Assembly (NCBI GenBank): GCA_028692975.1
Contig: JAQUWF010000022.1
Location: forward strand, 1-38,645
DNA from: Lachnospiraceae bacterium
GTDB lineage: Bacteria > Bacillota > Clostridia > Lachnospirales > Lachnospiraceae
DNA: 38,645 nt
Reading direction: 5' to 3'
A program made the translations under genes and the position numbers. This document shows, piece by piece, positions 6,634 through 15,386 of this stretch. The stretch's first letter is position 1. The number at the start of each line of letters is the position of its first letter. The notes under the pieces were generated by a model, which was given only the letters and a program-made list of their open reading frames with translations, was not told the DNA's origin and did no database searches.

Positions 6634-8085
6634 TCATAATAGTAATGCTCCGCTGCTCAAGAAGTCGATTCCTTTTATGCCGCTCTGTAGGGCAGGGACG
6701 ATCTTCAAATTAGTTAAATCAATACCTTTCTTCACTCGCAAGCGTTCCGACACAGTTTCATCCTGATTTAGATAGAACACCTTCACATTGTTATAACATC
6801 CAGCGAATTCAGTAGGTGTTATCTTTGTAGTGTAGCTGGAATTCCCACTGCCAACAGTGATACCGGTCTTATCGATTTGAGTTGTTCCACACAGCACACC
6901 ATTTTCCTCAAAGTCCGCACGCCAGTAGTTTTTATTCTGGTTGATCAGAGATTGAGCATCCGATGCGGATATCTTTGAAGCAATCGAAGTAGATAGTTGT
7001 TCGATGGAAGACTGCATGATCTGCATACTGTCCTTCGTCACATACGATTCGTATATCGTTCTCTGGAAGGAGCTGACGGTATTTACAGTTTCATTCAATC
7101 GAGTAGATATCGCTTCCACGACATCTTCGTTTGCTTTTGTTGATATCGTAGTCTGCACATCCGATATCGTTGATTTAATCACATCAATATCAGATTCCGT
7201 CTTCGTCTCCCTGTCACGAATTGACTTTCCTACGGTCTGATCATACTGGTTAACAGATGTATCTACATCTGTTTGCCATATTTTATCGGTGATCTTATTT
7301 GCTACATCATCTGTTTTTCTCGACACACCTGCCACCGTCTCGGTGATCGTTGTGATCTGATCTTGAATATCCTCAGGAGCTGGAGTCCAATCCGTGGCTT
7401 TGTTGCCTTTTTCGAGCTTTTCCCATTGTACAGATACAGTCCCAGTTCCATTGACGCCAGTATCTCTTCCTAAACGTGGAATTATAACGTTACGAATACT
7501 ATTTCCACCAATCGGAATTGTATACGTTACCCAATATTTTGTCAGTACTGTAGATAGCGTGAAATCACATAATCCATCAGTTGCCTTACTTATTTGACCT
7601 TGACTACCAGTAACTGATGTAATATTTGACGGATCGTAAAAATGCACTCTGATTCTATCGCCATTTACGGTAGACTTTGCCCAAAACGAAAGCGTATATG
7701 TATCTCCGTTAAGAGGTATCGTAGTTATCCAGTTTTTACAATCTTTATAACCGCTTGATGGATATGTATACATATTAGCGGTCGATTCGGTTGCTTTTAA
7801 CAAATTCCTACCACCAACCTCAATCTCATTTACCGCTTCCCATGATGAATCACAGACAGCTGCTGTATAAAAAGTAGATGTAGGATTTTTATAGACTATC
7901 TTATCCCTTCTCCACATATACTTCCCAGTACTCCACGCAGGAGGAGTAGTAACCCAGCTGCCTCCTGTCTGAGTAGTTTTTGATGTGGAAAGGTAAAACT
8001 CTGGTATCATAGACGCAATGCCAGTACCAGTTGCACCATCGTTAATTCTTGCCAATGTTATAATCGTGCTTGCCTTTACAGCCAC
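6634..8085 (-). CDS. Tail-tip / baseplate protein with carbohydrate-binding-like and coiled-coil regions
   Basis: A 483-residue protein. Residues 30-90 form one unit of the tail-tip repeat also found in the neighbouring gene (SWVTTPPAWSTGKYMWRRDK). Residues 95-235 look like a jelly-roll carbohydrate-binding module (GGRNLLK, TYTLSFWAKST, VQWEKLEKGNKATDW). Residues 240-380 are a long heptad coiled coil, probably trimeric. The C-terminal 100 residues are a small beta tip. It likely links the baseplate to the fibre and may bind wall sugars. Its first residues (MAVKAST) match the start of the next upstream gene (MAIKAST), suggesting a shared docking peptide. Confidence 0.75.
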   Translation of the reverse strand: MAVKASTIITLARINDGATGTGIASMIPEFYLSTSKTTQTGGSWVTTPPAWSTGKYMWRRDKIVYKNPTSTFYTAAVCDSSWEAVNEIEVGGRNLLKATESTANMYTYPSSGYKDCKNWITTIPLNGDTYTLSFWAKSTVNGDRIRVHFYDPSNITSVTGSQGQISKATDGLCDFTLSTVLTKYWVTYTIPIGGNSIRNVIIPRLGRDTGVNGTGTVSVQWEKLEKGNKATDWTPAPEDIQDQITTITETVAGVSRKTDDVANKITDKIWQTDVDTSVNQYDQTVGKSIRDRETKTESDIDVIKSTISDVQTTISTKANEDVVEAISTRLNETVNTVSSFQRTIYESYVTKDSMQIMQSSIEQLSTSIASKISASDAQSLINQNKNYWRADFEENGVLCGTTQIDKTGITVGSGNSSYTTKITPTEFAGCYNNVKVFYLNQDETVSERLRVKKGIDLTNLKIVPALQSGIKGIDFLSSGALLL

Positions 8086-8091
8086 GTATCA

Positions 8092-9114
8092 TCACCCCTC
8101 TAACTGGACGATGTAGCTTCCGTGATTTGTCAGGTCTCCGGCACTAATCGTCAGTGTTGTGCCTGTTGCGTTAGCAGTTGACGCTCCATCCTTGTACCAT
8201 TTAATAACACCTTGCGCAGCAAGTGCGCTTCCGGTCAACTCTGTTGCCCCTTTATAGACGTGGGCTGTCAGTGTTGTGGCAATCTCCGTGTTTTTAAATA
8301 TGGTTCCGTTGCTCGAGATAGCAGCCACGGTGAGTGCATCTTTACCGTTCGTTCCATCGGTACCGTTTCTGGATATTGCATAAGATACGGTAGACTTTCC
8401 GTCAGAATATGTGACCACAGTCTTTGTCCATACATACTGGCCAGCAGCACCAGCCACAGGAGCTGTAGACCACGTACCGGTCGGTGGAGTTGTTCCTGAA
8501 CCACTTGCCTGATAGGCAACAGCAGTATCGGACACCGTAACACTGGTTCCATTGGTTCCATTGGTGGCGTTCCTGGAAACACTGTATGCCGTGGTTGACT
8601 TACCGTCTGAATACGTAACCACCGTCTTTGTCCAGAGGTACTCTCCTGCACTGGTTGCTGGAAGAGAACTTGACCATGTTTCTTTCGGTACTGTTGTGCC
8701 AGAATTGCTTTTCTGGTATGTAACAGCGTTGCCGGACACCGTAACGCTGGTTCCGTTGGTTCCCTTGTATGCGATAGAATAACTAACTACCTTACCGATC
8801 GTTATATCTCCGATAATAACCGGTATGGTGAAGGAGCCGCTTGTTGTAAGGGCTGAGGTAGCCGTTACGGTTATCGTTGGCTTTGGCGTCTTACCGTCAC
8901 TGACTGCGCTTAAGCCTGCGGGGGTAGATATCGTCCCTACGGAGCATGCAACCTGTTCACTTCCACGCAGTGCAGATACTTCAATTGCAAATGTCTGTGT
9001 GCCGCTCACAGAGTTTGTGGTGCCTTGAAAGGTAAAGTTGTCATTTGATAAGAAAACCGAGTACCCATCTGTTAAGTCAATTAAATCTATTTGTGTGCTT
9101 GCTTTTATTGCCAT
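8092..9114 (-). CDS. Tail-tip repeat protein
   Basis: A 340-residue Ser/Thr/Gly-rich protein. Residues 1-120 are an Ig-like beta domain. Two tandem units of about 65 residues follow, each beginning GTSVTVS and ending near GEYLWTKTVVTYSDGKST or GQYVWTKTVVTYSDGKST, then a GTDGTNGKD linker. The last 80 residues form another Ig-like domain (LTVAAISSNGTIFKN) whose motif recurs in the Tal protein next door. It is probably an elongated, repeat-built tail appendage. Repeat number is likely to vary among relatives because the units are also similar at DNA level. Confidence 0.7.
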   Translation of the reverse strand: MAIKASTQIDLIDLTDGYSVFLSNDNFTFQGTTNSVSGTQTFAIEVSALRGSEQVACSVGTISTPAGLSAVSDGKTPKPTITVTATSALTTSGSFTIPVIIGDITIGKVVSYSIAYKGTNGTSVTVSGNAVTYQKSNSGTTVPKETWSSSLPATSAGEYLWTKTVVTYSDGKSTTAYSVSRNATNGTNGTSVTVSDTAVAYQASGSGTTPPTGTWSTAPVAGAAGQYVWTKTVVTYSDGKSTVSYAISRNGTDGTNGKDALTVAAISSNGTIFKNTEIATTLTAHVYKGATELTGSALAAQGVIKWYKDGASTANATGTTLTISAGDLTNHGSYIVQLEG

Positions 9115-9133
9115 TATATTTCTCCTATTCTAT

Positions 9134-10750
9134 TTAATAATCTAGACAACAGTTAAATGTTAATCTCATATATACATCGTCTGGTGTGACGCCGAATATA
9201 AATCCTCCATCGGACATTCTTGGATCATCTTCCGGAATCTGCGTATACTCTAATTCCCCAATCTGCTTTGACTTCCATATAATCTTTGCCTGGTCTCCAA
9301 AGTGTTCTCGCAGCTTGGAAGAGGTATCTATAACATGCTCTCCCACATAGACAGTGACCAGCATCGTTGTTGCAACGCCTGTGTTCTTAAACACGGTTCC
9401 GTTTACGCTATAGACTTTGACGGAAACAGAATCCTCGCCTTTGATAAGCACCCATTCATACACGAACGGGTTCATAATGCTGGGCTCTTTAACCGGCTGA
9501 TTCACAGCTGTACCAAGGTACTTCTTTCCATCTGGCTCCAGCGATATACCGGTACCATATTTATCATCAGCATAGGCGATCCATGTGTAGAACTGCCTGT
9601 TTTGGGCTATGTTTTTGAACTGCTCCGCAAGATCTTCCAGTTTCTCTGATACTCCACTGCTTCGTATCAAGTAGTCACCAAGCGTAGCCTTTTTACTTCC
9701 ATTGGAAACAGACACCTCAAACTTAAGAACACGGGCTGTCAGATACAGCTCTCCTGTATCATCCACTATGTTTACCGTATCGCCAATTCTGGTCTCTTCC
9801 GGAAGGATTGCGATATTCACTTCATAATTCACTTCCATATCGCAGATCTTTTTAAGCTTGCTTACCGCTCGGTTGCATAGCTCTGATTGGCTTGTAGTGT
9901 CATAAGAGTATGGAACAACGATATGTCCTTCATCTGATCCGGACTCTGACAGATATCTGCTCCACTTTTGCAGGGACTTCCTGGACTTTAGCAGCGTTCC
10001 GCTTAGATAGATATCTCCATCATCATAAGCGAACCCATTTAATGTTATGGGCGTCTCAGCTCCCTCCGGGGTTCCTCCGGTAACAGTCAATGCTGTTGCA
10101 AGATTTGCCACGGATTTTTTAGTGATAATATTATCAAGATCCCGGTTCATGCGCAGCTCAATACCTGAGGAGTTTCCTCGCCTTTTATAAATGTTGATAT
10201 ATTTGTGTGAAACACTTAAATGATCTACTGCAAAGCTGTAGCCGATCTCTGCGTTATCAAATTGCGTAGCAACACTTAAGATTCTTTCTGTTGCGGTCTG
10301 CTCCCCTTCCCACTTCAACTTTCTGGAAAGATCGCTGACCTCATTTATGCCGATCTCAAAACCGCTGTCATAGGCGAATTTGTTGATATAATAATCAATT
10401 GGATAGGCTTTATCGGCGTCATACGCTCCAACTACTTCATTTAACAGGTCAAGACCTGCATCCTCGGCATACACATACAGCTCTTTCTTTTCTACATTAC
10501 ATTCGGATTCAATGATCGTATAAAACTCACATTCATTTCCATTTTTACGCAGGATATAGTTGCCTACCTCCGCCCATGTTTCCGCCTGTTTCCTCTTTTG
10601 ATCATTGAATTCCATGTAAAACTCAAAGGTTGTCACTCCTACCTTAAGCTCATCCGTCTTCAGATCATCTTTTATGACGATACCGTTTGAAAGCCTTGTG
10701 CCTACCAGTCCAAGTATGTTCATTCGCCGGTCTGCAAAGTAAAGTATCAC
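9134..10750 (-). CDS. Tail-associated protein Tal (phage minor structural protein, gp44/endopeptidase family)
   Basis: A 538-residue protein. The N-terminal 375 residues match the phage minor structural protein family (TIGR01665/prophage tail endopeptidase), which forms the hub under Dit. Key segments are LGLVGTRLSNGI, LYVYAEDAGLDLLNEV and EETRIGDTVNIVDD. The last 100 residues are an added Ig-like domain sharing VNGTVFKN with the neighbouring repeat protein. The start is GTG, overlapping the Dit stop codon by four bases (GTGA), so translation is coupled. The expected role is to plug the tail tube and initiate baseplate assembly. No clear peptidase catalytic motif is visible. Confidence 0.8.
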   Translation of the reverse strand: MILYFADRRMNILGLVGTRLSNGIVIKDDLKTDELKVGVTTFEFYMEFNDQKRKQAETWAEVGNYILRKNGNECEFYTIIESECNVEKKELYVYAEDAGLDLLNEVVGAYDADKAYPIDYYINKFAYDSGFEIGINEVSDLSRKLKWEGEQTATERILSVATQFDNAEIGYSFAVDHLSVSHKYINIYKRRGNSSGIELRMNRDLDNIITKKSVANLATALTVTGGTPEGAETPITLNGFAYDDGDIYLSGTLLKSRKSLQKWSRYLSESGSDEGHIVVPYSYDTTSQSELCNRAVSKLKKICDMEVNYEVNIAILPEETRIGDTVNIVDDTGELYLTARVLKFEVSVSNGSKKATLGDYLIRSSGVSEKLEDLAEQFKNIAQNRQFYTWIAYADDKYGTGISLEPDGKKYLGTAVNQPVKEPSIMNPFVYEWVLIKGEDSVSVKVYSVNGTVFKNTGVATTMLVTVYVGEHVIDTSSKLREHFGDQAKIIWKSKQIGELEYTQIPEDDPRMSDGGFIFGVTPDDVYMRLTFNCCLDY

Positions 10751-12282
10751 AAGTAAACCTCCCTGTACCTTAATTTAAAATCTGGTTTCTGTGCCCAATT
10801 TGAATAGAGGCACTTTACCTGATTCAACCCAGGTCTTAAGCAGAAATCTTCCCAGTCATTCCCCAATGCTCCAAGTCCAAATTGCGGAAGTCCTTTCAGG
10901 GTTACATCCCCAGTGTTGCTATCGGCTGACAGGGTATCTCCTTTTCCGAATTTGTTTGGAACATCACGCCACTTATCCACATTTACTTTGTGGAAGTTAA
11001 ACACATCTACGCCCATCCAGTGCATGAACCTTGATCCATCCCTGTCACCCCACTGTTTCATGGCAATCTGTATCTTTGCGCACTCCATGTCTTCGACTTC
11101 CGGTACCGTAAAGGAAGGATATCCACCATAGTAGAAAAATGTAAGCTTACTTCCCTCCTTTTTCAGATCACAGTTTCCCCAATCCCAATACCAGGGATTT
11201 TGGGACTGCAGGTGATTTGTTTGGTAGGAATATGTTTTTAAGATCCTGCCGTTTGCAACAAGATCGTAGTAACCGGTGTTTCCGGTACAATCAACCTTGT
11301 ACCAGTTCACACCGGCGATCATCTTATCATCTTTTGTAAGCCAGTTAATGCACATCTCACCTGTCTGTCCCATCAGAGCTGCATAAAACAGTACATGAAA
11401 GTAAGAGTAGAAGTTTTTAGCTCCTACTTTTCCGGAAGAATCAGCCGGTATCGTTATGGTCCTTAACCCGCCATTGGCACTTCCAACCGTATCTCCCTTG
11501 GTTCCAAATGCCAGGAAGTCTGTATTGTTCCAATTTACTTTTTTAAGCGTGCCCTTGGAGCCATACTGTGGATGCATGACATCTACTCTGGTAATATCAT
11601 CCGGCGCCTTGAAGAAGTCCTGAATGGTCACCAGCAATTCATTCGCTTTGTAATCCTCCCCGTCAACTTCTTCCACATTTCCGAATTGCAGTATATGATT
11701 TCTTTCGTCCATATAGGCGATAAAACCATTATCCGAATTAAACGTGGCTTCCATGATCGGATGTGCCGGATAGGTTCCTTTATAGTCCACAACAAAAGTG
11801 CTGCCGCCATCCAGTGAAGGGATCACTTCTTTTTCTTCCACGGAATACTTAAATGGATCTGAACATATAAATTCAATCTCACCAGTGACACTGTTGCTTC
11901 CCGGCGGAACCTCACCACTATTTACCTTGGTGCCAAGGAAATATTTGTCCTGCTCATCGTTAAATATAAGCTTTCCCTCTTCCACATCAAGCAAGCCGTT
12001 GAGCTTGTTGTATGCCTCTCGAAACGCTGCATTTGACTTGGATATAAGCTGATATGTCACCGTTATGGTTCGTGGAGTATACCTCTTATACCGATATTTC
12101 TCTCCGTCAGCCGTTCCAATCTGTGAGCTTGACAGCTCGGTGCCAATGACTTCCCTTCCGCTCACATGAAGCGTCCGGTAACCCGGTATCTCTTCTTCCA
12201 GCCAATGGCCGTTAAAGTTAAGAGCCTCGGAGGGCAACGCACTGCCCGTCTGAGACTCCATCACATCAATGAACCTGTACAT
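10747..12282 (-). CDS. Distal tail protein Dit, enlarged form with inserted domain
   Basis: A 511-residue protein. Residues 1-180 match the Dit N-terminal domain (YRFIDVMESQTG, RYKRYTPRTITVTYQL, LIFNDEQDKYFLGT, IEFICSDPFKYS). Classical Dit proteins are about 250 residues. The extra 250 or so residues, rich in Trp, Tyr and Gly (NPWYWDWGN, FFYYGGYPSF), look like an inserted carbohydrate-binding module as in so-called evolved Dits. Dit forms the hexameric ring joining tube and baseplate, and the insert would add host-wall binding. It follows the tape measure gene directly, with AAGGAGG before the ATG. Confidence 0.82.
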   Translation of the reverse strand: MYRFIDVMESQTGSALPSEALNFNGHWLEEEIPGYRTLHVSGREVIGTELSSSQIGTADGEKYRYKRYTPRTITVTYQLISKSNAAFREAYNKLNGLLDVEEGKLIFNDEQDKYFLGTKVNSGEVPPGSNSVTGEIEFICSDPFKYSVEEKEVIPSLDGGSTFVVDYKGTYPAHPIMEATFNSDNGFIAYMDERNHILQFGNVEEVDGEDYKANELLVTIQDFFKAPDDITRVDVMHPQYGSKGTLKKVNWNNTDFLAFGTKGDTVGSANGGLRTITIPADSSGKVGAKNFYSYFHVLFYAALMGQTGEMCINWLTKDDKMIAGVNWYKVDCTGNTGYYDLVANGRILKTYSYQTNHLQSQNPWYWDWGNCDLKKEGSKLTFFYYGGYPSFTVPEVEDMECAKIQIAMKQWGDRDGSRFMHWMGVDVFNFHKVNVDKWRDVPNKFGKGDTLSADSNTGDVTLKGLPQFGLGALGNDWEDFCLRPGLNQVKCLYSNWAQKPDFKLRYREVYL

Positions 12283-12291
12283 ACGCCCTCC

Positions 12292-15200
12292 TTATCTACA
12301 CCCTTGCTTACGTCCACTTCTTTTTTCGATTTTTCCAAGTTCTTCCTTTGTATAAGTTGCTGTTGCCTTTGCTACTTCTCTTCCCTCTATCTCAACAGGC
12401 ACATAGATGGTATAAGTCTCATTACTACTATAACTATACTCATCATTGAGATCGCCGGAATAACCGCCGCTGTATGCAAGTTCAAGTTGAGGAATCCGCA
12501 TGTCCGGTATGTTAAATAGCTTTAAGGAAGCAGCCTTTATCTCTTTTACCTTGGATAGAATTCCGTTAGCGAATCCGGTTCCATAATACCCACCAAGCTT
12601 ATCGCTGACTCTTGATGGGCTATGAATCTGAGCCTTGGCTCTGATAGCGGCTTCCGCAGCTGCCGCCAACTGTGCCGCCGTGCTTTGTACAGCTCCGAGA
12701 CTTGCACGCATACCGTTCGCAAGTCCTGCTCCGATGTTGTAGCCGCAGCCGTAAGCACCTCCTGCCGCTGATCCAAGAGCTGATACCACAGATGCGCTTG
12801 CACTTCTTGCCACAGCTGCTGCCATCACCCCACCTGCAGAAATCCCGGCGTTGAATTGACTCATAATTGTATTCGCCACAGAAGGTGCCGGGCTTAATCC
12901 GCTCTGTAAATTCGTTATAAACCCGGTTCCAATCTTCGTTCCAGCATCTAAAGCTTTTTTGCTGGAATTATCAAATGCACTGGTGAGGGCGTTCATGGCA
13001 GATTTTGCTTTTTCACCAACCGCATCCAGACCACTTCCAACTACATCTACCGATTTGTTCATACTCGATAGGGAAGACTGTGTTGTTTTTGCATTTAAAG
13101 CTATGGATTTCATACTGGAATTCACAGCTACTAAAGCCGCAGCCATAACCAGTGTGCCTGCACTGCCGGCGATCATAGCAACTCCAAACGCTACGACTCC
13201 AACAGTAGCCACCAGACTTCCGGCTCCAAGTGCAACCATAGCGGCGGCAAGAAGTATCGATACTCCCAGCAGCATGGTTAATCCTGCCCCAGCTGCCATA
13301 GCTCCAGAAGCGGTTGCCGGTAATGCTGCCGCCAAAACTGTAACAGCTGCGCCAGCCACCATAAGAGCAGCACCTAATAACAGTGCACCGGCTCCAAGCG
13401 CCAAGACACCTGCTGCAGCAACCAACACAGCTACGCCCACCAAGGCAAGCCCGGCTGCAACAACTATCAGGCCGGCTCCAAGCACTACGCAACCGGCTCC
13501 TGCAACAAGTGCACCTGCGCCAAGAACAACCAATCCAGCCCCTAACTGAATCATAGCGACCGCCCCAGAAGCTCCATACTGCACTACAGTTGGAAGGGCT
13601 GCTCCTATGATATTTAAACCAGCACCTGCTATCACAGCTGCGGTAGCCACCAGTATGAGCCCTGCTCCAAACAGGATCAGACCTGCACCGCCAACTATTA
13701 AAGCTGGACCAAGTGCCGCTGCTCCCACAGCAAGAAGTGCTATAGCTGCAACCATTCCAACCATGCATGCAATTGCCGGTGTACCCGCTGCCGCCAGGTT
13801 AATGGCAGCTGTTGATAAAAGCATCATACCAGCTCCGGCCAGAAGCACCGCCGCACCAAAAGCTACAAACCCAATTGCTCCAGCCGATAAAGCTGGTCCA
13901 AGCGCCGCAGCTCCAGCTGCCAGGCCTACGACTGCTGCAACCATTCCAACCAACACGCCGATCGCCACCGGTCCAGCACTTGCTACATTTGCTGCAGCAG
14001 TTGCTAAAATATAAAATCCTGTCGCTATCATAACAACACCGGCTCCAAGTGCAAGAAAAGCCGCTGCCGCTGACAGAACTTGTCCTGAGCTTGATGCGCT
14101 GGCTGCTCCCGTTGCTTTCTCCGCAGCTGCTGTGCCGAACAATTTAGCCGCAAGACCTCCAAGGCCTTTCGATGCAAGCTGTCCTATCGCTCCTGTAAAT
14201 GCTCCTACAAACGGAGCAACCGCTTTTACGACTTGGAATCCCTTAAAGGCAAGTGCAAGACCTGCCACATATGGAATCGCTGCCACTATCGTATCGGAAT
14301 TATCTGAAATTATTCCAGCTAATCCCACAAGTCCATCTTTTGCTATTCCAAGCACATCAGCAAAATTATTCACACTCTCTGTCGAGCCAAAAGCGCCTGT
14401 AAGACTGCTCACTTCTTTAACTATCGAGCTTACCGCACCACCAAAAGCATCCTTAACCTCTATTACATAATTCTTAAATACATTCCAATACGGAGCTATT
14501 TTGTCGATAGCAACAGGAATTGCATTCGCCAACCACTCAAGTCCGGATCCTACTTTTGTGTTCATTCCATTGATTGCATCTACTATACTGGACTTTGCAA
14601 AGCTATCATATATATTCATAATCCCATTCGATACGGTAGCTTCAAAATTGCCCATTGCGCCCTCAAATGTAGTAACGGATTGTGCGGCGTCTTTTGCCAT
14701 ATCAGTCATTCCGATGTTGTTCATGGCCTCTGCTAATAAATCTGCAGTTACTGCACCATTCTCCATTGCTCCCTTAAAGTCTCCTCCCAAAACAGGATTT
14801 AATCTAATTAATTCTTTTCTCAATCCTCCTGCAAGCTGAGGAGATGCGTTAATAATCTGATTCCAGTCCTGTGCGTGAAGAGCTCCAGAAGCCATTGCCT
14901 GAGAAAACGCTAATCCTACGGACGAAAACTCCTTTGCTCCACCTCCAAACACAGCCACAGCATTGCCAACAGATTCTGTAATTCTGTCTGCGTCTTTAAC
15001 TCCATTGGCTGACAGCGAGCCAAACGTGCTCATTACATCATTCAAACTAAATACTGTCTTATCTGCATATGTCTTCAAGGAGCCAGTCGCTCCTGCAATT
15101 CTCTGTATCTCCTTTTCACTTGACCCACTAAATCGCATAGCCTGCTGCAATTTCTGCATCGAATCAGATGTACCAATTGTTTCTTTCGTGAGATCCCCTA

Positions 15201-15378
15201 TGCCACTTGTGATAACAGAGAACGCCTTCTGACCGACCCCCATCAGCACGCCAAATCCAAGACCACTTGTAAGTGTACTCTTCAAACTGTCAGCAGAGGA
15301 TGAGGCTGATTTCATAACAGAGGAAAATCCGGAGTCTGCCGCTGATAATATTGCTTTCACTGAAAAACTTTCTGCCAT
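12292..15378 (-). CDS. Tape measure protein with long hydrophobic Ala/Gly segment
   Basis: A 1028-residue protein, by far the longest here and in the usual place between tail chaperones and Dit. Residues 1-330 are the soluble tape measure N-terminal domain (SDSMQKLQQAMRFSGSSEKE, TAEGAM-type tail-assembly motifs). About 430-760 is an almost continuous run of Ala/Gly/Val/Leu with repeating LVVLGAGALVAGAG-like units, equivalent to about a dozen membrane-spanning stretches. The C-terminus has RAKAQIHSPSRVSDKLG, conserved in many siphovirus tape measures. It sets tail length and probably enters the host membrane to help DNA pass. A simple proportionality gives a tail of roughly 150 nm. Confidence 0.92.
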   Translation of the reverse strand: MAESFSVKAILSAADSGFSSVMKSASSSADSLKSTLTSGLGFGVLMGVGQKAFSVITSGIGDLTKETIGTSDSMQKLQQAMRFSGSSEKEIQRIAGATGSLKTYADKTVFSLNDVMSTFGSLSANGVKDADRITESVGNAVAVFGGGAKEFSSVGLAFSQAMASGALHAQDWNQIINASPQLAGGLRKELIRLNPVLGGDFKGAMENGAVTADLLAEAMNNIGMTDMAKDAAQSVTTFEGAMGNFEATVSNGIMNIYDSFAKSSIVDAINGMNTKVGSGLEWLANAIPVAIDKIAPYWNVFKNYVIEVKDAFGGAVSSIVKEVSSLTGAFGSTESVNNFADVLGIAKDGLVGLAGIISDNSDTIVAAIPYVAGLALAFKGFQVVKAVAPFVGAFTGAIGQLASKGLGGLAAKLFGTAAAEKATGAASASSSGQVLSAAAAFLALGAGVVMIATGFYILATAAANVASAGPVAIGVLVGMVAAVVGLAAGAAALGPALSAGAIGFVAFGAAVLLAGAGMMLLSTAAINLAAAGTPAIACMVGMVAAIALLAVGAAALGPALIVGGAGLILFGAGLILVATAAVIAGAGLNIIGAALPTVVQYGASGAVAMIQLGAGLVVLGAGALVAGAGCVVLGAGLIVVAAGLALVGVAVLVAAAGVLALGAGALLLGAALMVAGAAVTVLAAALPATASGAMAAGAGLTMLLGVSILLAAAMVALGAGSLVATVGVVAFGVAMIAGSAGTLVMAAALVAVNSSMKSIALNAKTTQSSLSSMNKSVDVVGSGLDAVGEKAKSAMNALTSAFDNSSKKALDAGTKIGTGFITNLQSGLSPAPSVANTIMSQFNAGISAGGVMAAAVARSASASVVSALGSAAGGAYGCGYNIGAGLANGMRASLGAVQSTAAQLAAAAEAAIRAKAQIHSPSRVSDKLGGYYGTGFANGILSKVKEIKAASLKLFNIPDMRIPQLELAYSGGYSGDLNDEYSYSSNETYTIYVPVEIEGREVAKATATYTKEELGKIEKRSGRKQGCR

Positions 15379-15386
15379 GTTATCCC

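Noticed and set aside
8268-8651. A 127-codon alternative frame within the tail-tip repeat gene
   Set aside because: It follows the DNA repeat of the real gene in another frame and lacks a ribosome binding site.
13013-13768. A 251-codon frame rich in Ser, Arg, Trp and Cys on the minus strand inside the tape measure gene
   Set aside because: It is a by-product of the GC-rich Ala/Gly repeat of the tape measure; it has no ribosome binding site and low complexity.
12959-14014. Long plus-strand frames rich in Ala, Pro and Thr opposite the tape measure gene
   Set aside because: They mirror the repetitive tape measure codons on the other strand; no start signals, and the operon is on the minus strand.
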